NCBI RefSeq assembly: GCF_032341995.1
Contig: NZ_CP135439.1
Coordinates: 1,736,001 to 1,800,000, forward strand
Direction: 5' to 3'
Origin: Domibacillus sp. DTU_2020_1001157_1_SI_ALB_TIR_016
Lineage (GTDB): Bacteria > Bacillota > Bacilli > Bacillales > Domibacillaceae
Length of the DNA: 64,000 bases
A program made the translations under genes and the position numbers. The first letter of the stretch is position 1, and each line of letters begins with the position of its first letter. The notes beneath the pieces were generated by a model, which worked only from the letters and a program-made list of their open reading frames with translations, was not told the DNA's origin and did not search any database. Positions 9,223 to 17,371 of the stretch are shown here, one piece after another.

Positions 9223-9420
9223 CTCGTATTAGGATTGGTACTTGGTCCAATGATCGAAAACAATCTGCGAAGAGCATTAACGCTTTCTAATGGCGATATC
9301 ATGATTTTCTTTGAAAAGCCTATCTCACTTGTTTTTATTATTGTAGGCTTGCTATGGATTCTAACACCGATCTTACTGAAGTTAAGAGGGAAAAAAATGA
9401 TCATTAATGAAGAAGGATAA
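9223..9420 (+). pseudogene. TctA tricarboxylate transporter C-terminal relic
   Basis: [20 protein letters not shown] followed by [19 protein letters not shown] and a hydrophobic tail is the C-terminal end of TctA permeases of tripartite tricarboxylate transporters. The remaining ~430 residues are missing, and the fragment abuts a thiolase relic on the other strand. It suggests that a TctCBA citrate/tartrate-type uptake system once stood here. Confidence 0.75.
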
Positions 9421-9500
9421 ACAGCGAACACATATATAAGAGACCCTGTTCTGAAGAAGAAGCATGTATAAAACTCTATCTAACAACAGGAGGGGTGAAG

Positions 9501-9752
9501 ATGAATATTAGCAACACATTTGCCTAGTTAGTGGTCGAAATTAATAAAACCGCCCAGCAATTTCAGTCAAGTATTGTCATCAAAACAGACCATAAAAGCA
9601 TTGATGCTAAAAGTATTTTAGGACTGACTTATTCCATCTTGAGCTCTGAAACGTTTGTTCTTGAAATCCACGGACCTGATGAGGAACAAGCGAAGAAAGA
9701 AATGATCCAAGTGTTTCATCGTTATAACGTTCATGCAGATATAAATGAATAA
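9501..9752 (+). pseudogene. Short HPr-like protein with an in-frame TAG at codon 9
   Basis: After AGGAGGGG (9488-9495), ATG 9501 reads MNISNTFA then TAG (9525) and then, in the same frame, LVVEINKTAQQFQSSIVIKT...DAKSILGLTYSIL. This is a clear paralogue of the protein at 19755. It carries the HPr Ser46 region (AKSILG) but no His15 loop. The amber codon lies before the conserved part. Either the gene is dead or translation restarts at GTG 9531, which has no ribosome site of its own. Only the first eight codons are affected; the rest is well conserved, so loss is recent or restart works. Confidence 0.7.
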
Positions 9753-9764
9753 TATGAAAACATG

Positions 9765-9792
9765 AACTTCTGAAAATCCATCAGGAGTTTTA
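9765..9792 (+). terminator. Weak terminator after the HPr-like gene
   Basis: AACTTCTGA (9765-9773) pairs with TCAGGAGTT (9781-9789), one G-U wobble, followed by TTTATATATA. Confidence 0.5.
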
Positions 9793-9827
9793 TATATAAA
9801 GGAAAGCGGAGAAATTGAAGAATAAAG

Positions 9828-9939
9828 GCTTCCATTGATGAACAGATTGGAGCTATTGGCCAGGTCGCTGTAGCAGCTGAACAGCTGACAGACCTCATCA
9901 AAAAAATAAATAAAATTGTTGATCAGTGCCTTATGTAAA
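9828..9939 (+). pseudogene. Chemotaxis receptor C-terminal relic
   Basis: The plus strand reads ASIDEQIGAIGQVAVAAEQL and then TDLIKK, the end of a methyl-accepting chemotaxis protein signalling helix (EQ...AAxAEELxxL). A one-base slip in the A-run at 9900-9907 separates it from the last codons (KIVDQCLM, stop 9937). No start or upstream part remains. The rest of 9940-10286 contains two putative regulatory boxes and no gene. Confidence 0.6.
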
Positions 9940-9985
9940 AAAGTTTAGTGGTATTCAAATATTTGATTGAACATCATTAAAATTT

Positions 9986-9999
9986 AATATTTTATTAAT
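9986..9999. promoter_or_regulatory. Possible LysR-family box upstream of the methyltransferase operon
   Basis: AATATTTTATTAAT is identical to 13713-13726, which lies in the palindrome between the LysR gene and its divergent operon. The composition is AT-rich, so chance cannot be excluded. Confidence 0.3.
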
Positions 10000-10085
10000 G
10001 CCTGGATTTATAATATATTTAATCCAAAGCAAACATATTTTATACTTATTTCTAACAATTTTAAGTAATGATTACAATAGAGTTA

Positions 10086-10099
10086 TGAAAACGAATTCA
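10086..10099. promoter_or_regulatory. Near-consensus cre (CcpA) box
   Basis: TGAAAACGAATTCA matches TGWAANCGNTNWCA except at position 10 (A for T). It lies about 200 nt before the methyltransferase-crh pair. Confidence 0.45.
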
Positions 10100-10301
10100 A
10101 GTTCTGAGTAGAGAGTGAATACGTAAAAAATTATAAAGCTGAATGACTCAAGTCACAATGCATTCAGTTCAGCCAGTAGCAGCAGAGGCTCATTTAACGC
10201 GGGCTATCGATCCACTTTTACAAAGAAAAGTTATATCCCGTTTAAGGCATTTTTTAAATGGTTGATGAGGTTATAGATAGTACAGAATGGGAGAGATGAA
10301 A

Positions 10302-11069
10302 GTGGACAATAAAAAAAACGTTATGAATCAGTTTGGTTTAAATGCGGCGAATTATGTTACAAGCAAAATGCATGCGCAAGGCAAGGATCTGGATCTTATG
10401 TTGCAGATAGCGGAGGGCAGGAATAATTCAAGTCTTCTTGATATTGCTACTGGTGGCGGCCATGTGGCGAACAAGTTAGCACCTCTTTTCAATGATGTTA
10501 CAGCGTTAGATTTAACACCAGAGATGTTGGAAAACGCTAAAAACTTTATACAGTCAAACGGCCATAATAACGTTTCATTTGTACAGGGAGATGCAGAAAA
10601 TTTGCCCTTTCCTGAGAAAAACTTTGATACTGTAACCTGCAGGATTGCTCCACATCACTTCTCAAACATCGATAGATTTATCAGCGAATCCTTTCGGGTT
10701 CTGACAGATGATGGCTTGTTCGTATTAGTCGATAATGTTTCCCCGGAATTAAACAAATACGATCAATTTTACAATTATATTGAGAAAAAAAGGGACCCTA
10801 GCCATTATCGTGCTTATAAAAAAACAGAATGGATTTCATGGCTGGAGCAAAAAGGGTTTTCAATTGAGATGTTTACTACTTTTAAGAAAAGGTTTGTATT
10901 TAATGAGTGGTGCCGTACGATGAACCTTTCGGACAAAGACAAAGAAGAATTAAATAGCTTTATCGTTGCCTCTTCGAAGGACATTCTGGAATTTTTCTCA
11001 ATAGAAATTGAAAAGGATCAGGTTCGCTCCTTTCAAGGACAAGCAATTTTATTAGCAGCGGTAAAATAG
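10302..11069 (+). CDS. SAM-dependent class I methyltransferase (YcgJ/UbiE-like)
   Basis: About 255 residues with a Rossmann methyltransferase fold. Motif I is LLDIATGGGHVANKL, the acidic end of strand 2 is VTALDLTPEML, motif II is VQGDAENLPFPEKNFDTV, and post-motif ITCRIAPHHF follows. The substrate is not predictable. GTG 10302 is chosen because GGGAGAG (10289-10295) is 6 nt upstream; ATG 10287 and 10296 overlap or abut that site. The crh-like gene follows after about 20 nt, so the two are likely cotranscribed. Confidence 0.8.
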   Translation: MDNKKNVMNQFGLNAANYVTSKMHAQGKDLDLMLQIAEGRNNSSLLDIATGGGHVANKLAPLFNDVTALDLTPEMLENAKNFIQSNGHNNVSFVQGDAENLPFPEKNFDTVTCRIAPHHFSNIDRFISESFRVLTDDGLFVLVDNVSPELNKYDQFYNYIEKKRDPSHYRAYKKTEWISWLEQKGFSIEMFTTFKKRFVFNEWCRTMNLSDKDKEELNSFIVASSKDILEFFSIEIEKDQVRSFQGQAILLAAVK

Positions 11070-11096
11070 AATAGATAAAATTTAATGGCGATGCCC

Positions 11097-11357
11097 TTGG
11101 TGGAGAAAAAAGTAATTGTTCAGTTGCAAAACGGCCTTCAGGCAAGAGGTGCTGCCCACTTTGTACAGAAAGCATCTAATTTCGAAAGTAATATTACAAT
11201 CGTTTTGAAGCAGAGGAAATTTATCGCTGCAAAAAGCATAATGGGGGTTATGGCCTCCGCTATTAAAAAGGGAGAAGAAGTTATGTTAGTTGCTGATGGG
11301 AGCAATGAACAAAAGAGTGAGGCAGCCTTAGAGGCTTTTCTTTTAAATCAAGAATAA
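11097..11357 (+). CDS. crh: Crh-like catabolite repression HPr (Gln at position 15)
   Basis: The sequence VQLQNGLQARGAAHFVQKA aligns with Crh/HPr. Gln replaces the PTS-phosphorylated His15 exactly as in B. subtilis Crh (GLQARPAALFVQ), Pro18 is Gly, and the regulatory Ser46 lies in AKSIMGVM. Crh-P(Ser46) acts as a CcpA corepressor and is made by HPr kinase. TTG 11097 (MVEKKV) reproduces the Crh numbering with Gln at 15. ATG 11085 or GTG 11100 are possible; no good ribosome site precedes any of them. In B. subtilis crh lies in yvcIJKLN; here it follows a methyltransferase inside a hydroxyacid island, so it may be an additional copy. It is one of three His15-less HPr-like genes here. Confidence 0.75.
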   Translation: MVEKKVIVQLQNGLQARGAAHFVQKASNFESNITIVLKQRKFIAAKSIMGVMASAIKKGEEVMLVADGSNEQKSEAALEAFLLNQE

Positions 11358-11413
11358 CATGGGCATGCATAAACTTAACTGATTTTATTGGCCTAATGAA
11401 TTCGACTTTAGCG

Positions 11414-11449
11414 AGTCCTTTGCTCACCGTTCAAGCAAAGGGCTTTTTA
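11414..11449 (+). terminator. Terminator after the crh-like gene
   Basis: AGTCCTTTGCT (11414-11424) pairs with AGCAAAGGGCT (11434-11444) with one G-U, followed by TTTTAT. Confidence 0.8.
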
Positions 11450-11483
11450 TGTTCTTAAAAAAGGAAAATAGCTGTTCAGTAAT

Positions 11484-11529
11484 AAAAAGTCCCGGACCCT
11501 ACAAGAAAGTTATCCTTTGTAAGTCCGGG
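11484..11529 (-). terminator. Terminator of tartrate dehydrogenase copy A
   Basis: CCCGGAC (11491-11497) pairs with GTCCGGG (11523-11529), and an inner ACAA/TTGT pairing extends it. On the minus strand five T follow (A-run 11484-11488). Confidence 0.8.
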
Positions 11530-11537
11530 TTTAATGT

Positions 11538-12617
11538 TTAATTCACTACTACCTGATTAATCCGCTTCGAGATTGCATCTGCAAAGCCGGATGTTGACGC
11601 GCTGCCGCCCAGGTCTTTTGTTTTCACGCCGTCTTCAAGTGACTGATACAAGCCCTGCTCTACAAGCTGGCCCATCTCCTTCAGCTTTGGATCGTTATGG
11701 CGTTCTGCCAGCCAGTCCATCAGCATGACCGTGGAGAGCATCATGCCCGTTGGATTGCCGATATTTAAGCCGGCAATATCCGGTGCAGAACCGTGCGCCG
11801 CCTGTGCCATCGCAAGGTTATCATTTGAATTGATGGATGGAGCCAAACCCAGGCTGCCCACAAGTTCACCGGCAAGGTCAGAAAGAATGTCCCCATACAT
11901 ATTTTCCGTCACAATCACGTCAAAGTCTCTGGCACGGCGCACTAAATGGGCCGCCATGGCGTCAATATGGTAATCGTCTACGGTTACTTCAGGATACTGC
12001 TCCGCTACTTCCCGGCAAACTTTTAAAAACAAGCCGGTACTCAAACGAAGCACATTTGCTTTATGGACAATGGTTACTTTCTTGCGGCGCTGCATGGCCA
12101 TTTTAAACGCGGCATGGGCAATACGTTCCGCCGCTTTTCGGGTAAAGACGCCGGATGTCACGACTACGTCTTCGGTAATCTGCCATTCACCATGTCCACT
12201 GTACATATTGCGGTCTGCATAAAAGCCTTCTGTATTTTCACGGTAGATCACTAGATCTGCTTCACCGACAACACTTTTAATGCCGGGCATTGTTTTGGCT
12301 GGACGGATATTGGCATACAAATCAAGGGAGTGGCGCAGGGCACCGCTTGGGTTCAGCTTAATTTTATGCTCAGGGGGATAAGCGGCTGAATCATGAGGGC
12401 CGAGAATCCATCCATGTGTATTTTTTAATGTTTCTGTTGTGATCTCCGGAAGAGGGTCGTTATGATGCTTGATTCCTTCCCACCCCATTGGCAGGTCAAC
12501 CCAGTCAATGTCAACGCCCATTTTGTGGGCGGCTGTTTTGAAAACCTCTACTGTAGCGCTTACAATTTCAGGTCCGATGCCATCTCCATTTAGTACTCCT
12601 ATACGATAAACAGTCAT
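11538..12617 (-). CDS. ttuC: Tartrate dehydrogenase/decarboxylase, copy A (YcsA/TtuC family)
   Basis: A 359-residue NAD-dependent decarboxylating dehydrogenase of the isocitrate/isopropylmalate family. GDGIGPEIV opens the fold, the substrate loop is RENTEGFYADR, metal-binding Asp residues lie in ENMYGDILSDL, and the nucleotide site is HGSAPDIAGLNIGNP. Asp replaces the Lys-Tyr pair of NADP isocitrate dehydrogenases, pointing to NAD. Family enzymes act on tartrate and D-malate. Copy B at 24145-25224 in the same orientation differs at only nine residues, all in the first 33 or last nine positions. Its LysR regulator lies upstream. It ends in a minus-strand terminator. Confidence 0.88.
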   Translation of the reverse strand: MTVYRIGVLNGDGIGPEIVSATVEVFKTAAHKMGVDIDWVDLPMGWEGIKHHNDPLPEITTETLKNTHGWILGPHDSAAYPPEHKIKLNPSGALRHSLDLYANIRPAKTMPGIKSVVGEADLVIYRENTEGFYADRNMYSGHGEWQITEDVVVTSGVFTRKAAERIAHAAFKMAMQRRKKVTIVHKANVLRLSTGLFLKVCREVAEQYPEVTVDDYHIDAMAAHLVRRARDFDVIVTENMYGDILSDLAGELVGSLGLAPSINSNDNLAMAQAAHGSAPDIAGLNIGNPTGMMLSTVMLMDWLAERHNDPKLKEMGQLVEQGLYQSLEDGVKTKDLGGSASTSGFADAISKRINQVVVN

Positions 12618-12707
12618 TATTAATCATTCCTCTCTTGACGATATTTTCAGCCTTGGTTAATGTTTCAAGAAAACTATAGCTATATCAAATAATGTAAATC
12701 AAAAAAA

Positions 12708-12722
12708 GGAATTAATAAAATA
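12708..12722. promoter_or_regulatory. Possible LysR half-site upstream of copy A
   Basis: The minus strand reads TATTTTATTAATTCC, close to TATTTTATTAATTTC in the palindrome at 13703-13732. It lies about 90 nt before the ttuC copy A start. Confidence 0.35.
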
Positions 12723-12785
12723 GATAAAATTGATAGTTATTGATCAATTTTTTTAATTTCACAGAAAGGAAAACTCTTTCACAAT

Positions 12786-13661
12786 TTATTTTGGCGAAAA
12801 GTCCTGATAATATCCTTTTGCAAAATCAACAAATTCTCTTACCATTGCTAATTCTAAAAGTTCTTTACGGTATAACAGGCGGGTTTTCCAGATGATAGGT
12901 GAACCGCTGGTATCTTTCAGTATCCCTTTTTCTAAATGGTTATTCTTTTCTAATACAATACTAGGAACTATGCAATAGCCCAGCCCATTAAGAACCATCC
13001 TTTTTGCAATCTCGACATTATCAACATTCATATTGCTGATAGGAGGTCTTGAAAAGTTATCTTGCCACCAATTATTTATAACCATTTCCAGTGCAGGATC
13101 AGTCTGGTAGCTGATTCTTCGCATAGAAGGAAGGTCGTTTAAGTCAATTTCTTGTGCAGAAAGTATGGAAATGTTTTCTTCTGTTATAATGATGTCTTCG
13201 TGCGGTGAATGATGGTCTCCCCGGACAATACCGATGTGAGAATCTTGCTTGTAAACGGATTGGACGACATCAATATTTACGCCAGTGTTGACGTAAAATT
13301 CAACTTTAGGAAAGTTTTCATTAAAAGCCTTTAACATTTGAGGCAATTCGTAAAAAGCAAAAGTCCTTGAAATACTTAAGCGTAAAGTACCCCGCACTTC
13401 ATTTTCTTTATTCCATAAAAGTTCTTCAATGTTTTGCTGTTGTTTTAACATATCTTTTGCGTATTCTACTAATATCTCTCCTTGTTCTGTGAAGTCTACT
13501 CCTCTCCTGCCTCTGTAAAAAAGTTTAACATCAAATTCTTTCTCAATCTGTTGGAGCCGATAAGTCAAAGTAGGCTGTGAAATATATAACTGTTCGGCTG
13601 CTTTGGTAATATTTTTCTCTTGGAAGACCTTTTCTAAAATAAGCCAATCTTTTTTGTCCAT
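12786..13661 (-). CDS. LysR-family transcriptional regulator
   Basis: 291 residues. The N-terminal winged HTH reads KNITKAAEQLYISQPTLTYRLQQIEKEF, followed by a linker helix and a periplasmic-binding-like effector domain (LRLSISRTFAFYELP onward). It is divergent from the racemase/aldehyde dehydrogenase operon and just upstream of ttuC copy A, the standard layout for a LysR activator of its neighbours. The second of two adjacent ATGs (13661) is 6 nt from GGAGG and preferred over 13664. The effector is probably a hydroxyacid of the island's pathway. Confidence 0.9.
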   Translation of the reverse strand: MDKKDWLILEKVFQEKNITKAAEQLYISQPTLTYRLQQIEKEFDVKLFYRGRRGVDFTEQGEILVEYAKDMLKQQQNIEELLWNKENEVRGTLRLSISRTFAFYELPQMLKAFNENFPKVEFYVNTGVNIDVVQSVYKQDSHIGIVRGDHHSPHEDIIITEENISILSAQEIDLNDLPSMRRISYQTDPALEMVINNWWQDNFSRPPISNMNVDNVEIAKRMVLNGLGYCIVPSIVLEKNNHLEKGILKDTSGSPIIWKTRLLYRKELLELAMVREFVDFAKGYYQDFSPK

Positions 13662-13702
13662 CATTTTCCTCCTTAAGAAATAAAAAAATTCTATCCATTT
13701 AT

Positions 13703-13732
13703 ATAGAAATTAAATATTTTATTAATTTCTAT
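13703..13732. promoter_or_regulatory. Palindromic LysR operator candidate
   Basis: ATAGAAATTAA (13703-13713) and TTAATTTCTAT (13722-13732) form a perfect 11-bp inverted repeat with an 8-nt spacer, in the divergent promoter region. This T-rich dyad near a LysR gene is typical of its binding site. Related sequences lie before both tartrate dehydrogenase genes. Confidence 0.6.
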
Positions 13733-13797
13733 AATTATAATATATTTACTGTGTAGCAGGTAATCTTTTTTAAAAGGCACTTATAATTTATCGTTAT

Positions 13798-13811
13798 TGA
13801 AAACGGATTCA
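13798..13811. promoter_or_regulatory. Near-consensus cre box in the racemase leader
   Basis: TGAAAACGGATTCA differs from the cre consensus only at position 10. It precedes the GGGAGGT ribosome site and would block elongation into the operon. Its position also argues against TTG 13797 as the start. Confidence 0.5.
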
Positions 13812-13832
13812 AACAGCCGGGAGGTAAAGGAT

Positions 13833-14519
13833 TTGGCAAAAGAAAATTATCGAATTGGGCTTATTCACGCAACGATGAATTCAGTTCCGCCGATTTTAGA
13901 GGCATTTCGTGAACATGCTCCCCATGTTACATTAGTGAACTTTATGGATGAAAGTTTAATCTTTGAATTAAACGAAACGCATACAGTAACGAAAGACATG
14001 ATTAGGCGATTAATGAATTTAGCTGAAAAAGCTGCCAGCCATGGAGTAGATGGGATATTGCTGACATGCTCTTCTTTTACGCCGGCCGTTGCGGAAATCA
14101 GCCACTTGTTTGACGTTCCGATGTTAAGTGCTGATCTAAGCATGCTTGAGCAGGCAGTAGAGATGGGAAGCCGTATTGGGGTAATTGCCACTGTAGAAGC
14201 CGCTGGACCTACAACTACAAAATTATTAGAAGGAATTGCGGCTCAACGTCAAAAGAATGTTTTCATTGAAACCGCTGTTATTTATGAAGCGTTTGAAGCA
14301 TTACAAAATCGACAAGCTGCTAAACATGACGAGCTTATTCACCAGAAAGTAGAAGAGTTATCTTCGGATTGCGACGTTATCCTTTTTGCACAATTTTCTA
14401 TGGCTCAGGCGCTTAAAACACTAAAAGTTAAATCAAAGCCAATATTGACCAGTCCCGAAATCAGCGTAAAAGCAATTGTTAATGCAGTAACAAAAAAGGA
14501 GGCTGTTTTAAATGATTAA
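13833..14519 (+). CDS. Aspartate/glutamate-racemase-superfamily protein
   Basis: A 228-residue two-domain Asp/Glu/hydantoin racemase fold. The first catalytic Cys is in LLTCSSFTPAV (about residue 82). The second half lacks the matching Cys: the loop reads ILFAQFSMAQA. A cofactor-independent racemase needs both, so it may be a decarboxylase, isomerase or binding-only member. TTG 13833 is preferred because GGGAGGT (13819-13825) is 7 nt upstream. It overlaps the aldehyde dehydrogenase start by 8 nt, so the two are translationally coupled. Confidence 0.75.
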   Translation: MAKENYRIGLIHATMNSVPPILEAFREHAPHVTLVNFMDESLIFELNETHTVTKDMIRRLMNLAEKAASHGVDGILLTCSSFTPAVAEISHLFDVPMLSADLSMLEQAVEMGSRIGVIATVEAAGPTTTKLLEGIAAQRQKNVFIETAVIYEAFEALQNRQAAKHDELIHQKVEELSSDCDVILFAQFSMAQALKTLKVKSKPILTSPEISVKAIVNAVTKKEAVLND

Positions 14520-15960
14520 TGTTGAGGTAATGCATGTAACTTCCCTGATCGAGGGAAATCCTGTTAAACAATCAGAAGAAAAAGTGATGGATGTCATCAG
14601 CCCATTTAATGGAGAAGTAGTTGGAAAAGTGAGTTTAGCTTCGAAAGAGGTTGCTGAAAGAGCAATAGAATCAGCTTACCAAACTTTTCACCATACGATG
14701 AAGAAAATGCCAGCTTATCAGCGTGCAGATATTTTACGAAAAACAGCAGATTTACTAGAAGAAAAAACAGAAGAATTTGCACAAGTTCTTGTTTTAGAAG
14801 CAGGAAAGCCAATTCGAGACGGCCGAGGGGAAGTAGGAAGAGCTGTACAGGTTCTTCGTTTTGCAGCGGATGAAGCCAAAAAAATTGAAGGAGAACTTGT
14901 TCCAATGGATGCAGCCATTGGTGGAGAAAACCGAATTGGAATGGTTCGCCGTCTGCCAATAGGTGTTATTTCTGCTATTACACCATTCAATTTCCCTTTA
15001 AACTTGGCTTTGCATAAGCTGGCACCAGCGTTTGCTGCAGGGAATACGGTCGTTTTAAAACCAGCAGGCAAAACACCGCTCACAGCTTATATGCTTGTAA
15101 AGCTATTTGAAGAAGCGGGGCTGCCTAAAGGTGCACTGAATTTGGTAATCGGTAACGGGTCAGAAATTGGGGATGTTTTAGTCACAGATTCGCGTATCAG
15201 CAAAATCACGTTTACTGGAAGCCCTTCTGTTGGAATTGACATTCGTCAAAAAGCTGGATTGAAAAAAGTAACATTAGAACTTGGGTCAAATTCACCAAAC
15301 ATTTTATTTAATGATGGGGACGTTAAGGCAGCTGCAACAGGGTTAGTACGGGGAGCATTTGCTTTCTCCGGACAGGTCTGTATTTCAGCACAGCGTATTT
15401 ATGTACAAAAAGAGGTTTACCGGGAATTTTTAGATCAATATGTTTCTATGGTAAAGAACTTGGTAATTGGCAATCCAGCAGAAGAATCAACGGATATTGG
15501 GCCAATGATTAGTGAAAAAGAAGCCATCCGTGCGCACAACTGGATCCAGGAAGCTGTAAAAGCAGGTGCAAAGCTGGCGACTGGCGGCAACAGGAATGGA
15601 ACATTGCTGGAGCCAACAATTCTTGTAGATGTTCAGCCAGATATGAAAGTAGTGTGTGAGGAAACATTTGCGCCGATTGTTTCTGTGATTCCATTTGAAA
15701 CAGAAGAAGAAGTGATTGAAATGGCAAATGATTCTGTATTCGGATTGCAGGCAGGGGTATTCACTAATGATATTAATCGCGCTATGCGGATAGCTGAAGG
15801 GCTTGAAACAGGAGGCGTTTGGATTAATGAAACCTCTACATATCGTCAAGATAATTACCCTTATGGTGGAGTTAAATTAAGCGGTGTTGGAAAAGAAGGC
15901 GTTAAATATGCAATTGAGGATATGACGGAAATCAAGTTTATTGGTATTAAATTAAGCTAA
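14512..15960 (+). CDS. NAD(P)-dependent aldehyde dehydrogenase
   Basis: 482 residues, normal length. TPFNFPLNLALHKLAPAFAAG shortened here to its core (TPFNFPLN) marks the cofactor site, with KPAGKTPL after it. The general-base Glu is in LELGSNSPNI (Ser for the usual Gly) and the nucleophile Cys in GQVCISAQRI. The C-terminus has PYGGVKLSGVGKEG. It oxidises a small aldehyde, plausibly glycolaldehyde, lactaldehyde or a semialdehyde from the C4-acid route. AAGGAGG precedes ATG 14512. It is followed by the iron alcohol dehydrogenase and an SDR on the same strand. Confidence 0.88.
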   Translation: MINVEVMHVTSLIEGNPVKQSEEKVMDVISPFNGEVVGKVSLASKEVAERAIESAYQTFHHTMKKMPAYQRADILRKTADLLEEKTEEFAQVLVLEAGKPIRDGRGEVGRAVQVLRFAADEAKKIEGELVPMDAAIGGENRIGMVRRLPIGVISAITPFNFPLNLALHKLAPAFAAGNTVVLKPAGKTPLTAYMLVKLFEEAGLPKGALNLVIGNGSEIGDVLVTDSRISKITFTGSPSVGIDIRQKAGLKKVTLELGSNSPNILFNDGDVKAAATGLVRGAFAFSGQVCISAQRIYVQKEVYREFLDQYVSMVKNLVIGNPAEESTDIGPMISEKEAIRAHNWIQEAVKAGAKLATGGNRNGTLLEPTILVDVQPDMKVVCEETFAPIVSVIPFETEEEVIEMANDSVFGLQAGVFTNDINRAMRIAEGLETGGVWINETSTYRQDNYPYGGVKLSGVGKEGVKYAIEDMTEIKFIGIKLS

Positions 15961-16025
15961 GTAAAACTCGTCATGTATATCTTGCGTTCACGTATTGTCA
16001 GGAAAATATCCCTCATAGAGGAATT

Positions 16026-16112
16026 AGATTAAAAATTATAAGCGCCGAAGGTACAAAACACGCAGTTAAAGGCATAACCGAAAGTAAATTTATAAATATT
16101 AAATTGTCTTAA
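16026..16112 (+). pseudogene. Relic of a second aldehyde dehydrogenase C-terminus
   Basis: The frame ending at TAA 16110 reads AEGTKHAVKGITESKFINIK then LS, closely parallel to the end of the intact gene (KEGVKYAIEDMTEIKFIGIK, LS). Nothing upstream fits. A tandem duplicate has been deleted except for its last ~25 codons. Confidence 0.7.
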
Positions 16113-16125
16113 GGAGGAATTGATC

Positions 16126-17307
16126 ATGGGAATTTCATATTTTCGTACAGCTGGAACGCTCATTACAGGAACAGGATCAATAGCTGAAGTAGGGGAGCAG
16201 GCTAAGAAATTAGAAGCAACGAAAGTGATTATTGTAACGGATAAAATTATCCGTGAAACAGGTCTTTTGTCTAAAGTGACAGAACCACTGGCTGCGGCTG
16301 GCCTGGAAGCAGATATTATCGATGATGTGGTACCAGAACCGCCATTTGAAAATTTAGAGCAGCTGGCTGCACAGATTGAAGGAAAAGGCTATGACCTGCT
16401 TGTAGGTGTAGGAGGCGGCAGTGCATTAGATATCACAAAAGTGCTTTCCGTTATGCTGACAAATAAAGAGGATGTGCGTGATTTTGTCGGCATTGAGAAA
16501 GTAAAGAATCCGGGGGTTCCTACAATTCTAGTGCCGACTACAGCCGGTACTGGCTCGGAAGTGACGTATAATGCTATTTTTACCGATACACGAGACAAAG
16601 TGAAAAAAGGAATTGTCAGCCCATACCTGCTTCCAAGTGTGGCTATTGTGGATGCTGAACTGACATTGACTGTTCCTCCAGCAGTTACAGCGGCAACTGG
16701 AATGGATGCGTTAGTGCATGCTGTAGAATCTTATACGGCTATTCGTGCAGGAGAACTAACAGACGGCATCGCTTTACAGGCGATCAAGCTGATTTCCCGC
16801 TCGATCCGTAAAGCGGTTTATAACGGAAAAGATCTAAAAGCACGCGAAGATATGGCAATGGGCAGTCTTCTGGCGGGGATCTCCCTTGGAAATGCAGGGG
16901 TCGGAGCCGTCCATGCGTTAGCATATCCTCTTGGTGGAAAATTTAAGGTTCCACACGGTGTAGCGAATTCTCTCCTGCTGCCGTATGTCATGAAATACAA
17001 TGTAGTAGCGGACTTGGAAAAATTTGCAGAGGTAGCAGAAGCGCTTGGAGAAAACATTGAAGGATTATCGCTTCGTGAAGCTGCAGACCGTGCTGTTACG
17101 GCGCTTGCCCAGCTGTCTCAGGATGTTGGCATTCCTTCCAGCTTGAAAGAGGTAGGCGTAACAGCTTCCGATATCCCAGCTTTGGCAGAAGAAGCGAGCA
17201 AAGTCGATCGTCTATTAAATAACAATCCAAGATGGCTGACAGTGAAAGAAATCCAGAAGATTTATGAAGAAGCATACGGCGCTGTTGAAGAGCCATCTCT
17301 TACTTGA
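16126..17307 (+). CDS. Iron-containing alcohol dehydrogenase
   Basis: 393 residues of the Fe-ADH family. The NAD loop is GVGGGSALDITK; the metal ligands are in MDALVHAVESY and in GAVHALAYPLGGKFKVPHG with its two His. This is the usual length and order. AAGGAGG (16111-16117) is placed for ATG 16126; the in-frame TTG 16120 is too close. It interconverts an alcohol and aldehyde in series with the aldehyde dehydrogenase; the substrate is unknown. Confidence 0.88.
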   Translation: MGISYFRTAGTLITGTGSIAEVGEQAKKLEATKVIIVTDKIIRETGLLSKVTEPLAAAGLEADIIDDVVPEPPFENLEQLAAQIEGKGYDLLVGVGGGSALDITKVLSVMLTNKEDVRDFVGIEKVKNPGVPTILVPTTAGTGSEVTYNAIFTDTRDKVKKGIVSPYLLPSVAIVDAELTLTVPPAVTAATGMDALVHAVESYTAIRAGELTDGIALQAIKLISRSIRKAVYNGKDLKAREDMAMGSLLAGISLGNAGVGAVHALAYPLGGKFKVPHGVANSLLLPYVMKYNVVADLEKFAEVAEALGENIEGLSLREAADRAVTALAQLSQDVGIPSSLKEVGVTASDIPALAEEASKVDRLLNNNPRWLTVKEIQKIYEEAYGAVEEPSLT

Positions 17308-17371
17308 TAAGCTCCGTTAAGCAAACACGTCCAGATTCATTGAAATAAATGAATCAGCAGGAGGCAAAATT

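Noticed and set aside
9090..9431. A 113-codon minus-strand open frame as a single gene
   Set aside because: Only its C-terminal third matches a family (thiolase); the rest is antisense of a TctA relic and there is no ribosome site.
9525..9527. TAG as a recoded or read-through codon in the HPr-like gene
   Set aside because: No pyrrolysine or selenocysteine context is visible and only one gene is affected; decay or internal restart is simpler.
14606..15083. Two long antisense frames (117 and 121 codons) within the aldehyde dehydrogenase gene
   Set aside because: Biased, repetitive composition mirrors the coding strand; no starts with ribosome sites.
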